A DNA stretch of 64,000 nt from Bog-473 sp963753115 (GCA_963753115.1 CAVWBB010000032.1:59122-123121); one strand, 5' to 3'; shown: positions 44,399 to 54,104, counted from the stretch's first letter. Notes: generated by a model from the letters alone, not told the origin. Numbers and translations: made by a program.

Positions 44399-46558
44399 AT
44401 GACCCTGCACGACGAAGTGCACGTGGCGGTGGGGAGCGAGCCCTCCGTTGCCGCGCCCACGTCAGGGTCGGCGTCCTTCGGGTCCTTCAGGATGCTCCAG
44501 TTCGTTCTCTTCGGGTTGACGGTGGCAGGAGTCGTCATCGGGTGGCGCGTCGCTGTGCCCGGCGGCATCGCGCCGACCATCGCGGTCGCGTTCGGCCTCA
44601 CCCTGGCTTGGGCCCTGGTCGGCGTCGTGGACACGCGCGTCCGGGAACGGGCCGGGACCAAGGCCTCACCGTTCCACCTCCTGGCCGCGGTCGACGCCCT
44701 GGTGGCCGCCGTCGCGCTGGGTGCCGGCCGCAAAGCCGACCTGCTCCACGCCTCGGGCGGCGCCCGCGACGTCGCCACACTCGCGGCTCTTCTCGTGACG
44801 GGCATTTCGTTTCACTTCCTCCTTGCCTTGCCCGACGGGCGACTCCACGATTCCGTGCGACGCGTCATGGCGGTCACGGGCTACGTCGTGGCGATCGCCA
44901 TCGGGCTCGCGTTTCTCCTGGACGACCGGGCCTTCAGCCTGGCCGACGGCGCGATCAGCTGGTCCATCGCCGGCGTCCTCGCGATCGCGCCGATGCGCAG
45001 CCGCTACATCGGGTCCATCGGGCATCACCGCGAGCGGATGGAATGGTTCGGAATCGGGGTGTCCCTGGCGGCGACGGTCGCGCTGGGGGCGACGGTGTTG
45101 CACCTGCTGGTGGGCTGGCCTGCGCAGCTCGGCGCCGTCACTGCAGGAGCAACCGTCCTCGTCCCACTCGGCCTGCTGGCCGCGGAGAACAGGAGGCTCG
45201 GGCCGCACGCGAGCAGGGGCCTGGTCCAGGTGCTCGCAGTGTTCGGGTTCGTCGTGGTGGTGTCGGCGATCTACCTGGTGGTCGTTCTCGGTCTCGGTCA
45301 TGCACCGAAGACGACGGGTGACAAAGAGGTCCTTGCCCTCTCCATGATCGCGTCCGGGGTGGCCGCCCTCATCTTCGTGCCCGTGCGGGCACGCTTCCTC
45401 GATTCGGCCACCCGGTTCGTCTACGGATCACGAGAGGCGCCCGACGAGGTCCTGCGCACCTTCGGGAGCAGGCTCACCCGGGCCATCCCCATGGACGAAT
45501 TGCTGCTCCAACTCGCCGAATCACTGCGCAAGACCATGGACCTCGCCAGTGCCGAGGTCTACGCGGGAACGGGTGAGGTGCTGGAGCGCACGGCGTCCGT
45601 GCCCGACCTGGGTCCCGGATCGCTGGTCGTTTCGCCCCGGGAGCGTCCGGTCGTGACACGGGCCGGTGTCTCTGGGACCGCCTGGGCCGCCGTCTGGCTC
45701 CCCGCGCTCATGCAGGGACGCGAGGGGGAGCAGGTCCGGGTGGCCCCCGTCAGCCACGCGGGCGAGTTGCTCGGGCTGATCGTCGTGGAGCGATCGTCGC
45801 TGGCCAGCGCCTTCTCCGAGGACGATGACCGGGTGCTGGCCGATCTCGCCCGTCAGGTGGGGTTGGCCCTGCACAACTCCCAGCTCGACACCGCCCTGCA
45901 GACCACGTTGGACGAGGTCCGAAAGCAGGCGGATGCATTGCGCGAGTCCCGGGCCAGGATCGTTGCCAGCGGGGACGCCGAACGACGCCGGGTCGAGCGC
46001 AACCTGCACGACGGCGCGCAACAACATTTGGTGGCGCTGGCCGTCAATCTCCGGTTGGCCAAGGACATCATCGTTGACGACCAGGAAGCCGGCATGGAGA
46101 TGCTGGACCAGCTCGCCGGCGAGGTCCAGGAGACCATTCAAGAGCTCCGGGAGCTGGCACATGGCATCTACCCACCGCTGCTCGTCGACAGCGGTCTCGT
46201 CGAGGCGTTGCGCGCCGCCGCGAGCCGAAACCCGCTCCCCGTGAACATCGTGTCCGATGGCATCGGGCGTTACCCGTCCGAGACGGAGGCAGCCATCTAC
46301 TTCTGCTGCCTGGAGGCCTTGCAGAACGCCGCGAAACACGCCCCGGACGCCCGTGTGGAGGTCCACTTGTGGGAGGAGTCCGGCGGCCTGCTGTTCACGG
46401 TCTCCGACGACGGGCCGGGGTACGACGCGGAAACGGCGCAGCGGGGTCACGGCTACATCAACATGGCTGACCGACTCGGCGCCATCGGTGGGACGGTCCG
46501 GTGGGACTCCGAGATCGGGAAGGGATCCCAGGTCCGGGGCTCAGTCCCGCTGGTGTAG
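44399..46558 (+). CDS. Membrane sensor histidine kinase, GAF plus HisKA_3
   Basis: A 719-residue kinase from the ATG at 44399. The first 320 residues hold about ten hydrophobic helices (for instance LQFVLFGLTVAGVVIGW and VLAVFGFVVVVSAIYLVVVL), a membrane sensor of unknown ligand. A GAF-like domain covers about 365-525. A coiled coil leads to the HisKA_3 dimer domain with the phosphoacceptor in ERRRVERNLHDGAQQHLVAL, and a HATPase_c domain with ALQNAAKHAPDA and SDDGPGYDAET. This is the NarX/LiaS type, whose partners are LuxR-class regulators; two such receivers are at 46959 and 42300. It converges with the response-regulator genes. Confidence 0.93.
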   Translation: MTLHDEVHVAVGSEPSVAAPTSGSASFGSFRMLQFVLFGLTVAGVVIGWRVAVPGGIAPTIAVAFGLTLAWALVGVVDTRVRERAGTKASPFHLLAAVDALVAAVALGAGRKADLLHASGGARDVATLAALLVTGISFHFLLALPDGRLHDSVRRVMAVTGYVVAIAIGLAFLLDDRAFSLADGAISWSIAGVLAIAPMRSRYIGSIGHHRERMEWFGIGVSLAATVALGATVLHLLVGWPAQLGAVTAGATVLVPLGLLAAENRRLGPHASRGLVQVLAVFGFVVVVSAIYLVVVLGLGHAPKTTGDKEVLALSMIASGVAALIFVPVRARFLDSATRFVYGSREAPDEVLRTFGSRLTRAIPMDELLLQLAESLRKTMDLASAEVYAGTGEVLERTASVPDLGPGSLVVSPRERPVVTRAGVSGTAWAAVWLPALMQGREGEQVRVAPVSHAGELLGLIVVERSSLASAFSEDDDRVLADLARQVGLALHNSQLDTALQTTLDEVRKQADALRESRARIVASGDAERRRVERNLHDGAQQHLVALAVNLRLAKDIIVDDQEAGMEMLDQLAGEVQETIQELRELAHGIYPPLLVDSGLVEALRAAASRNPLPVNIVSDGIGRYPSETEAAIYFCCLEALQNAAKHAPDARVEVHLWEESGGLLFTVSDDGPGYDAETAQRGHGYINMADRLGAIGGTVRWDSEIGKGSQVRGSVPLV

Positions 46559-46569
46559 GGACGGGCTGC

Positions 46570-46962
46570 TCAAGCTGAAACGAACTCCTGGGCATGACGC
46601 CCCTCCCAGAGCCGACGCAGCGTGTCGGCACCCAGATGCTCCTTGTTGAGGTAGGCGCGGGCGCCGCTCGTGGCCACCTCGGGGGGGAGGTCTCCGGCGT
46701 CATAGGTCGAGCACAGGATCACCACGACCTCAGGATGCCGCGCCACCATGGTGCGGGCTGCCTCAATGCCGTTCATTTCCGGCATGTTGATGTCCATGAG
46801 GACCAGCGCGGGACTGAGCTCTTGCTCGAGCGACACGGCCTCGGTTCCGTTGGCCGCCTCGCCCACCAGCTCGAACTCTGTGGCCCGCTTCAGCACGGCT
46901 TTCATGGCGGCTCGGAACGGTGCCTGGTCGTCGACGATCAGGACGGGGAGCCGATCGCTCAT
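46570..46962 (-). CDS. Single-domain response regulator
   Basis: A 130-residue stand-alone receiver: LIVDDQAPFRAAM, phosphoacceptor in VLMDINMPEMNG, Thr/Ser switch in ILCSTYDA, and Lys in YLNKEH. With no output domain it must act by phosphate transfer or protein contact, for instance as a phosphate sink for the kinase at 44399. It starts by ATGA overlap with the open end of the LuxR regulator gene. It ends 11 bases from the kinase stop, in the convergent orientation. Confidence 0.9.
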   Translation of the reverse strand: MSDRLPVLIVDDQAPFRAAMKAVLKRATEFELVGEAANGTEAVSLEQELSPALVLMDINMPEMNGIEAARTMVARHPEVVVILCSTYDAGDLPPEVATSGARAYLNKEHLGADTLRRLWEGRHAQEFVSA

Positions 46963-47705
46963 CCGCCCATTGTCTCACGGCTCCGGGTGCCGTGACCGTG
47001 GTGGTGCCACACATGCCGACGTGGTGGTGTCACCCTCCCCCGGGGTTGCTGAGGTAGACGAGCACGGCCTTGACTCTGCGGTTGACGTCGCGCTCCTCGC
47101 GTCAGACCGAGCTTCGAGAAGATGGAGTTCGTGTGCTTCTCCACCGCGCGCTCCGAAATCTGCAGGGACGAGGCGATGGCGGCGTTGCTCTTGCCCTTCG
47201 CCATTTCGCCCAGGATCTCCGATTCTCGGGGCGTAAGCCACGACAGATCCGATTTCCGGCGGGATGACTTCGCCTCAATCAACTCGTCGACGATCTGGGG
47301 GTCGATCATGGAGCCACCGGCGGCGACGGTCCGGATGGCCTGGGCGAGCTCGTCGGCGCCCGCGACCTGTTCCTTCAGGAGGTAGCCCCGTCCGGCGGAC
47401 CCCGTTTCGAGGAGGGCCAGGGCGTAGGAGGGGGTCTTGAACTGGCTGAGCACCACCACACCCACGTCGGGCTTGTGCTCGCGCAGCCACGAGGCGGCCT
47501 GGATCCCTTCGTCCGTCCCGGTCGGCGGCATTCGGATGTCGGTGACGACGACCGCTGGGGAGGTCTCCTCGATCAGCTCCAGGAGTTCGGGCAGATCGGC
47601 GGCCCGGCCCACGAGGTCGAGGTCCGGTTCGCCGTCGATGATCCGTGAGATCCCCTCCCGCAGGAGTGCATTGTCCTCCGCCAGAACCACCCTGATGCTC
47701 GCCAT
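46959..47705 (-). CDS. NarL/LuxR-type response regulator, C-terminal tail frameshifted
   Basis: A 248-residue open frame. The receiver (residues 1-125) has VVLAEDNALLREG and the phosphoacceptor in VVVTDIRMPPTG; the LuxR helix-turn-helix is LTPRESEILGEMAKGKSNAAIASSLQISERAVEKHTNSIFSKLGL. After that the sequence turns into unlikely Gln/Arg/His-rich text. Dropping one base near 47097-47102 gives EERDVNRRVKAVLVYLSN and a stop at 47030, the normal tail of this family. The helix-turn-helix itself is intact, so the protein may still work. It is probably phosphorylated by the kinase at 44399 and diverges from the second FtsX gene, a likely target. Confidence 0.85.
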   Translation of the reverse strand: MASIRVVLAEDNALLREGISRIIDGEPDLDLVGRAADLPELLELIEETSPAVVVTDIRMPPTGTDEGIQAASWLREHKPDVGVVVLSQFKTPSYALALLETGSAGRGYLLKEQVAGADELAQAIRTVAAGGSMIDPQIVDELIEAKSSRRKSDLSWLTPRESEILGEMAKGKSNAAIASSLQISERAVEKHTNSIFSKLGLTRGARRQPQSQGRARLPQQPRGRVTPPRRHVWHHHGHGTRSRETMGG

Positions 47706-47858
47706 GCCATGCGTACGGTAGCGCGCCTGTGCTGCATGACCAGGGTGTCCGTGGTGCTGCCACCCCGAGAGCAGGTCGCGGTGGCACCCTTGGGCGAAGG
47801 TGTCCCCTCACGCAGACTGCAGGACAATGACGCAGGGCGACGGGGAAGAATCGGTGCC

Positions 47859-50427
47859 GTGATCGAGCAACGCCTCGACCTGGCCCGGTACCGCGCACGA
47901 TCGACCTTCCGGCGGAGCCGGGGCGGCTACCTCGCCCTGATCATCTTGCTCGGCCTGGTGGGTGGACTGGGCCTGGGCAGCCTCAGCGCCGCTCGCCGCA
48001 CCCAGTCGTCGTTCACGGACCTCCTGGCCACGACAAACCCTTCGGACCTGCAGGTGTCGATCTACTCGGGCGGAGCCACGAATCTCGACTATCGGGCATC
48101 GCTTACTCGGGAGATAGCCCGGTTGCCCGGGGTCAGACACGTCGCCGCCGCCTTCATCGCGGTCGGTGCTCCGCTCACTCGCGACGGCACCCCGAGGATA
48201 CGGGTGACGGGACTGGCGTTCCCGGTGGCCAGTGTCAACGGGCTCTTCTTCACCCAGGACCGCATGATCGTGAACGAGGGGCGACTGGCGTCCCCCCAAC
48301 GTCCTGACGAGATCGTCATGGCGCCCGTCGTGGCCAAGCTCCTCGGGTTCCACGTCGGCCAGGTGATCCCCTTCGGGTTCTACTCCAATGCCCAGCAGTC
48401 GCTCCGACAGTTCGGGACCAAGGCGGTGCCACCTGCGCTCCGGGTGAACATGAAACTCGTCGGTCTGGCCTCGTTGAACTCGGAGATCGTCGAGGACGAC
48501 GTCGACACGCTGCCCACGTTCATCCCGCTGACTCCGGCCTTCGCCCGTGAGGCGCTGGCACACGGGGGCTTATCCGGGGCGCTCACCTTCGGCATCACGA
48601 CAACGGGAGGGACTGCCACGGTGCCGCGTGTCGAGCGCGAGCTCGCCCGCCTCACCCCACGCGGGTTCCAAGTCACGGACCACGCCCTGGCGCCGGTCGT
48701 CGCCAAGGCAGACAATGCGCTGAAGCCGATTTCCATCGCGCTGGGGGTCTTCGGGGCCATCGCGCTCCTCGCGGCCGTCCTCATCGCGACGCAGTTGATC
48801 GCTCGCCGGCTTCGCGTCAGCCGCGACGATCTGCAGATCCTGCGGTCCCTGGGCGCGGATACGACGGATACCCTCCTCGACAGCCTGATCGGTCTGGAGG
48901 CCGCGATCGCGATCGGATCGATCCTGGCGGTCGGCATCGCGGTCGCCTTGTCGCCCCTGGCACCTCTCGGCCCAGTTCGCGCCGTCTTCCCTGGCCGCGG
49001 CTTCTCCTTCGACTGGACGGTGCTCGGCTTCGGCTTCCTGCTCCTCATCGTGGTGCTCGGCGCGGTCGCCGCCATGTTGGCGCTCGCGACCGCCCCCCAG
49101 CGGGTTGCGCACGCGACGCCCGTCCGCACGACGTCAGGAGCTCGCGTCGTGGGGTTCGTGGCGCGCGCCGGACTCTCCGCGCCAGGTGTGATCGGTGTCC
49201 GGATGGCGCTGGAGCCCGGTGAGGGCCGGGCCGCCGTGCCCGTGCGCTCAGCATTGCTCGGCTCGGTGCTGGCAGTGGCGCTCGTCGTCACGACGTTGAC
49301 GTTCGGCAACAGCCTGCAGACGCTGGTCGCCACACCGCCGCTCTACGGATGGAATTGGACATACATCCTCAACCCGGTCGGTTCCGGTGGGGGCGAGGTC
49401 CCTCAGGTCGCGTTGACGATGCTCAAGCACGACAAGGACGTCGCGGCCTACTCCGGAGCTTCCTTCAACAACCTGCAGTTGGACGGTCAGGAGGTCCCGT
49501 TCCTCCTGGAGAACGACGGCGCCCCTGTGGCGCCACCTATCCTCAGCCGGACACGGGCTGGAGGGAGGCCGTGAGGTTGTGCTCGGTGCCGCAACCATGG
49601 CGCAGCTGCACAAGCGTCTCGGCCAGGACGTCACCATCTCGTTCGGTGCTCCCACGGATGGGCCGTACTACATCCCGCCGACGCGCCTTCGCATCGTCGG
49701 CACCGCCACCTTTCCCGCCATCGGGTTCGCCAGCACCGTTTCCGACCACACGTCCATGGGCACAGGACTACTGCTCTCTCTGCAGGACCTGCCGAAATCG
49801 TTCGTTGCTGCCATCGACACCGGCCCCAACCCTGCCCTCACCGGCCCGAATCTGGTCCTGGTCCGGATTCGACCGGGGGTCCCGTCTGCCGCCGCGCTGG
49901 CCGGACTCAACCGGATCGTCGCGGCAGCGGACCAGGCTTTCGCTGCAGCGCCAGGTGGATCTGCCGGCAATGCCATCGTCGTACAGGGGGTCCAGCGCCC
50001 AGCTGAGATCGTCAACTACAAGACGATCGGAATGACACCCGCGCTCCTCGTGGCGGCGTTGGTGTTGGGTGCGGTGGCAGCCCTCACCCTTACCCTCGTC
50101 GCCTCGGTTCGCCAACGCCGCCGCGACCTCGCGCTGCTGAAGACGATCGGCTTCGTGCGGCGGCAGCTCGCCTCGGCAGTGGCCTGGCAGGCGACGGTTG
50201 CCGCGGTCGTGGGAATCGTGATCGGGATCCCGTTCGGGCTGGTCGTCGGGCGAGTGCTCTGGGATCTGTTCGCGCGGCAGATCAGCGCCGTGCCGTACCC
50301 CACGGTGTCCGTCCCGTCGGTCGTCGTGGTCGCAGCGGGAACCATCCTGCTTGCCAACCTCGTGGCGGCCATTCCGGCCCGAACAGCAGCGCGCACGCGC
50401 ACGGCGGTTCTGTTACGGGAGGAGTAG
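47859..50427 (+). pseudogene. Second FtsX-type ABC transporter permease gene, one frameshift
   Basis: From a GTG at 47859 the product begins IEQRLDLARYRARSTFRRS and continues as an FtsX/MacB permease with paired membrane blocks (YLALIILLGLVGGLGLG; helices at about residues 295-400 and 450-490; final block LVAALVLGAVAALTLTLV onward). The frame ends at 49574. One extra base near 49546-49548 explains it: removing a C restores SGHGLEGGREVVLGAATM and joins the rest to the stop at 50427. The whole protein would have about 855 residues, like its paralogue at 36361, with which it shares ALEPGxGRxAVPVRSA and PLYGWNW blocks. The divergent LuxR regulator likely controls it. Confidence 0.84.
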
Positions 50428-50463
50428 CTGGTTCGTCGCCGATCCGAACGGCTGCAGTCGGCC

Positions 50464-51222
50464 TTACTTCGTCGGCGCGATCGCAGCCTTGAGGTCCGCG
50501 AGAGCAGCGTTCAGCTCGGCCGAGCGGTTCCGTCGGGCCAAATCGGCAGAGGCGAGCTGCTCCCCAGTGGGGGTCTGGCCCCCGGAGCGCATCAGGTGGT
50601 CTGCCTCGATCGCGAACGCGAGGCCGCGCAGGCTGTCCGCACAGCGCATGCACAGTGCGCGGTGTGCCTCATCGGGTGCTGCCGCCGCGGCGCGCTCGAG
50701 ACCGCCGACGGCGTCATCGACTTGCACACCGACGTTGGCTCGACGTTGTGCAGCGTCGGTCTCCGACTGTGAGAGAACGAGTTCCCTGGCCAACTCGGCT
50801 GCGGTCACAGCAGGTCGCACGGAGCGCTCCCAGTCGACCTCGCGGCCCTGCCGCTTGGACCGCGCGATGAGGAGGCCGACCAAGAGCGCCGCCAGGGCGA
50901 TGACCACAGCCAGCAGCACCCAACCCCACGTCTTGGAGTTCGACGTTGCCTTGGCAACCGTCGTCGTGGTGGTGGAGCTCGACGTCGTCGTGGTCGGACG
51001 CTGCCGCGTCGTGGTGGTCGCAGGAAGGGTGGTCGTGGTCGTCGGCGCCGTCGTCGGTGGCACAGTCGTCGTCGTTGGTGCGGCCGTGGTGGTCGTCACG
51101 ACCGCCGTCGTCGTGGTCGTGTCCTGTGCGGCGGCGGCACCGGAGAACGCCCCGAGCATGGTTGGCGTCGCGATCAGGGCAACGACGAGAGCGGCTGAGC
51201 GGCGAAAGACCTTCGAATGCAT
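50464..51222 (-). CDS. Exported/membrane protein with Thr-rich linker, unknown function
   Basis: A 252-residue protein. It has a signal peptide (RRSAALVVALIATPTMLGAF, cut near AAAAQ), then about 60 residues almost only of Thr, Ala, Val and Pro, then one transmembrane helix (WGWVLLAVVIALAALLVGLLIA) and a cytoplasmic part of about 125 residues rich in Ala and charged helices with two Cys (ALCMRCADSL). The layout is that of a single-pass protein with a wall-spanning stalk. I do not recognise the cytoplasmic domain. It converges with the FtsX gene, with 36 bases between stops. Confidence 0.75.
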   Translation of the reverse strand: MHSKVFRRSAALVVALIATPTMLGAFSGAAAAQDTTTTTAVVTTTTAAPTTTTVPPTTAPTTTTTLPATTTTRQRPTTTTSSSTTTTTVAKATSNSKTWGWVLLAVVIALAALLVGLLIARSKRQGREVDWERSVRPAVTAAELARELVLSQSETDAAQRRANVGVQVDDAVGGLERAAAAAPDEAHRALCMRCADSLRGLAFAIEADHLMRSGGQTPTGEQLASADLARRNRSAELNAALADLKAAIAPTK

Positions 51223-51329
51223 GCCAGCAGCCTACGGTCACCCGATGCAGCGGGACGGGATCCGAGGCGCCATCGCGTCTCCAGCGGGGTGGTGCCGTCC
51301 CCCGGCCTCCGCAAATGTCAGTCCGTGGG

Positions 51330-51956
51330 TTACTTGGGCGGCGGGACCTTCACTCGGCGTCCGGGAGCCAACAGCTGCCCGACTCGACCCTGCATGACCT
51401 TCTCGAATTGGTCGCGGCGATGAGTCACGGAGATTCCGTCCCAGTACTGGCCGCCGTAATAGAACTGGTCCCGGATGCGGCCCTCGACAGTGAAGTAGCC
51501 CGCCGCCTCACCGGAGGCGAAGCTCTCATAGGCGATGCCGACCGTCTCCATGATGATCATGCGGAAGTCCCAGCCGTAGTAGACGTAGCGGGCCAGGCCC
51601 ATGAACGCCTCGATCCCCAGGCCGCGGCGGTGCAGGCGCGGGTGCATCACGACTGCGGCGTGGCAAAAGCGATGCCGGAAGTCAGCGTTGTAGGCCACGA
51701 CGAGGCCGAGGACCTCCTGGGACCCGTGCGGGCTCACGACGAACTGGCACAGCACCCCTGGATACAGCTGCTTGAGGAAATCGTCATAGCTGGGCGTCGT
51801 GCCGCGGAAGCGCCACTGGAATGTGACATCGGGGTCGCTCGAGAGTCGGTAGAGCGGTGCATGGTCTTCGTTGGTAAGCATCCGGAGATGGAGGCGCCGC
51901 GTCTGCAGGCTGGGAGAGAGACCAACTTCCTCACTTCCGGTTCTCGGCCCGGTCAT
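51330..51956 (-). CDS. GNAT-family N-acetyltransferase-like protein
   Basis: A 208-residue protein of the GNAT superfamily (RimJ/RimL style). TRRLHLRMLTNEDHAPLYRL forms the first strand and helix, VLGLVVAYNADFRH the central strands, and HPRLHRRGLGIEAFMGLA the acyl-CoA pyrophosphate loop. The ending VMQGRVGQLLAPGRRVKVP is unusual. The start overlaps the stop of the acyl carrier protein gene as ATGA. Coupling to a carrier protein suggests that the acyl donor may be an acyl-ACP rather than acetyl-CoA. Confidence 0.85.
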   Translation of the reverse strand: MTGPRTGSEEVGLSPSLQTRRLHLRMLTNEDHAPLYRLSSDPDVTFQWRFRGTTPSYDDFLKQLYPGVLCQFVVSPHGSQEVLGLVVAYNADFRHRFCHAAVVMHPRLHRRGLGIEAFMGLARYVYYGWDFRMIIMETVGIAYESFASGEAAGYFTVEGRIRDQFYYGGQYWDGISVTHRRDQFEKVMQGRVGQLLAPGRRVKVPPPK

Positions 51957-52264
51957 CGGTCGAGGTCGCTCTCATAAGGCAGATGTGCGAGGGCGCAGTA
52001 CTGCAGGTAGGCGTCGCGCACCGTCGTGATCTGCAACAGCAGCTCGATCGGCATGATCACATCGCCCCCGACAGCGTCCTCGATCGCGCCCATCAGGTCG
52101 ACGGCGCCCACGGAGTCCATCCCGAGATCCTCCACGAGATCGTTCTCCGCAGAGATCTCAGCCGGGCTCCATTCGATCTCTGTGACGAACCATGCCGTGA
52201 ACTCGTCGAGTGACATGACATCGGTGCGGGTGTTCCCGTTCGACATTTCCCCTCGTCTTGCCAT
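51953..52264 (-). CDS. Acyl carrier protein
   Basis: A 103-residue carrier. The phosphopantetheine Ser is in the motif DLGMDSVGAVDLM, preceded by the acidic helix ISAENDLVEDL. Helix 3 (MPIELLLQITTVRDAYLQYC) is a normal ending. The start is uncertain: ATG at 52264 and ATG at 52246 are both open, the second giving MSNGNTRTDVMSLDE. It lies between a fatty-acyl-AMP ligase and a GNAT gene on the same strand, so it probably takes an acyl chain from the ligase and gives it to the transferase. Confidence 0.9.
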   Translation of the reverse strand: MARRGEMSNGNTRTDVMSLDEFTAWFVTEIEWSPAEISAENDLVEDLGMDSVGAVDLMGAIEDAVGGDVIMPIELLLQITTVRDAYLQYCALAHLPYESDLDR

Positions 52265-52379
52265 CGGGCAGCCGGACGCCCGGTGCGGCCGACAGTATCA
52301 GGACGCCACCAGGCCGCGACCGGTGGGCCATCGACGTTTCGCCCTGCTGGTCGTTGGGGCCACCGCCAGAGACCGCACT

Positions 52380-53981
52380 TCACCCCGACACGATCACCTG
52401 CAAGCCGCCCTCGGCCAGGAGCGTGTGCAAGTGGTTGCGACGCACCTTGCCACTCGGCGTCTTCGGGAGCGATCCCCGCTCTATGAACACGACGGCGGAG
52501 GGGCCGGCAGCGAACTGTCGGGCCAAGGATCCGCGGACCTCGCGGGCGAGGGCGCGGAGCTCGTCCTTGCCCATGTCAGGGGATCGGGGTTCCAGCACGA
52601 CGACGTAGCGCCCTGCGCCGTCCGAGACGCAGGCGACGTTGCCGGGCCGACAGGCAGGGTGGGCGTCCACGAGTGCATCCAGGGCCCGGGCGTCGATGTT
52701 CCGCCCGGCGACAATGAGGACGTCATCCGTCCGGCCGGCAATGAACACGTCGCCATGGCGCAGATAGGCCAGATCTGCCGTGTGAAGCCAACCGTCGTCG
52801 GTCAAGGGTGATGTCCCGTCCCCGACGTAGCCGTCGAGCAAGGACGGGGTCCGGATCTCGAGTTCGCCCAGCGCAGTGACCCCGCTCGTCCGCACCTCCG
52901 TGTCGGGGACGGGAGGACCGCACGAGACAAGCTCAGTCCCGCCGTTGACGACTTCGCACCATTCGCTGGCGGCCAAGGCATCGGAGTCGACCCGGACCGA
53001 CGACCAAGGTGAAGTCGTCGGGTCGATCGCGACGGCCAGGGCGGCCTCCGCCAAGCCGTATCCGGGGCACAACGCGTGAGGGGAGAGACCGAAGTCTCGG
53101 CCCATGGCTTCGAATTCTCGCAGGCCGTCTGCCGGGACCGGCTCGCTGCCGACGACGAAGCTGCGCAGCGAGGACAGATCGAACGAACCCGACGAGCGGA
53201 GAACGCGGGACGCCAGGCGCAGCGCGAAGGGTGGTGCAGTGGTGGAGGTGGCCCGATAGTCCGAGCAGGCGCGCATCCAGCTCCTGGGGTCAGCCATGAA
53301 GGACTCCGGAGTCATGAGGACCAGGTCCGTCGGCACCGACCAAGGGGGATTGACGGAGCAGATGGCGTAGAGGGCGAGACCAATGAGTCCCATGTCATGG
53401 GAGAGCGGCAACCAACTGCACACGACGGCGCCGGCGCGGGGTTCGAGCCAGCCGAACATCGACGTGAGGTTGGCGTCGAGCGCGTCGAGGGACAGGGCGA
53501 TGCCTCTCGGAGCTCCGGTGCTTCCCGATGTGAATTGCACGAAGCTGCCCGGCCCCTCGAATGCGCCAGATGACGCCGACGAAGCCGGTTCGCTGAACGC
53601 ATGTACGTCGATGGGCACGTCCGACAAGAGGGAGACCAAGGTGCCGTCGCACAACAAATGCGTCGCACTCGTCAGAGCACACATCTGGCTGATCTGGGCT
53701 AGGTACTCGCCCGCATCCATACCACGGGCGGGGTGAGGCAGCGACACAAGAGTCACCCCAGATCGAAGCGCGCCGAACAAGGTGGCAAGGCAGTCATGGG
53801 ACGCCGTCAACAACGCGGCGACCGTGCCGGCGCGACCGGCCTTGCCTTCCAGCCAAGCTGCAGCTCGCCGGGAGCCTGCTCCGAGTTCGGCGAGGGTCTG
53901 TGGCTGCGATCCATCCGACAGGCAAAAGACCCGCGCCTTGCCAGCGAGTGGTGCGTCGAGCGCGTTGAGAACCAGGCTCAT
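52380..53981 (-). CDS. Fatty-acyl-AMP ligase (FAAL-like)
   Basis: A 533-residue adenylating enzyme from the ATG at 53981 (the frame extends only 11 codons further, to a TTG). ATP loop is VQFTSGSTGAPRG, the FAAL-type segment SWLPLSHDMGLIGLAL follows, then YGLAEAALAV, HTADLAYLRHGDVFIAGR and the C-terminal Lys in LPKTPSGKVRRNHL. The HDMGLIG wording is typical of enzymes that make acyl-adenylates and load carrier proteins rather than CoA. The FAAL-specific insertion cannot be judged by eye. It leads a three-gene minus-strand cassette with the carrier protein 115 bases downstream. Confidence 0.9.
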   Translation of the reverse strand: MSLVLNALDAPLAGKARVFCLSDGSQPQTLAELGAGSRRAAAWLEGKAGRAGTVAALLTASHDCLATLFGALRSGVTLVSLPHPARGMDAGEYLAQISQMCALTSATHLLCDGTLVSLLSDVPIDVHAFSEPASSASSGAFEGPGSFVQFTSGSTGAPRGIALSLDALDANLTSMFGWLEPRAGAVVCSWLPLSHDMGLIGLALYAICSVNPPWSVPTDLVLMTPESFMADPRSWMRACSDYRATSTTAPPFALRLASRVLRSSGSFDLSSLRSFVVGSEPVPADGLREFEAMGRDFGLSPHALCPGYGLAEAALAVAIDPTTSPWSSVRVDSDALAASEWCEVVNGGTELVSCGPPVPDTEVRTSGVTALGELEIRTPSLLDGYVGDGTSPLTDDGWLHTADLAYLRHGDVFIAGRTDDVLIVAGRNIDARALDALVDAHPACRPGNVACVSDGAGRYVVVLEPRSPDMGKDELRALAREVRGSLARQFAAGPSAVVFIERGSLPKTPSGKVRRNHLHTLLAEGGLQVIVSG

Positions 53982-54104
53982 TCGCGGCCGACAGTACCAA
54001 GTTGACAGTCCCAAGCTGACAGGAGGAATTCGCCGGGTCCGACTTTCGCGTCACCCAAAGTGAACCCTGCGGGTACCCTCACTTGCAGCGACCGGAGGAT
54101 CTAA

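Noticed and set aside
54002..54030. TTGACA at 54002 as a -35 box for the LLM gene at 54105
   Set aside because: No matching -10 at the right spacing; the hexamer is part of a 12-base direct repeat.
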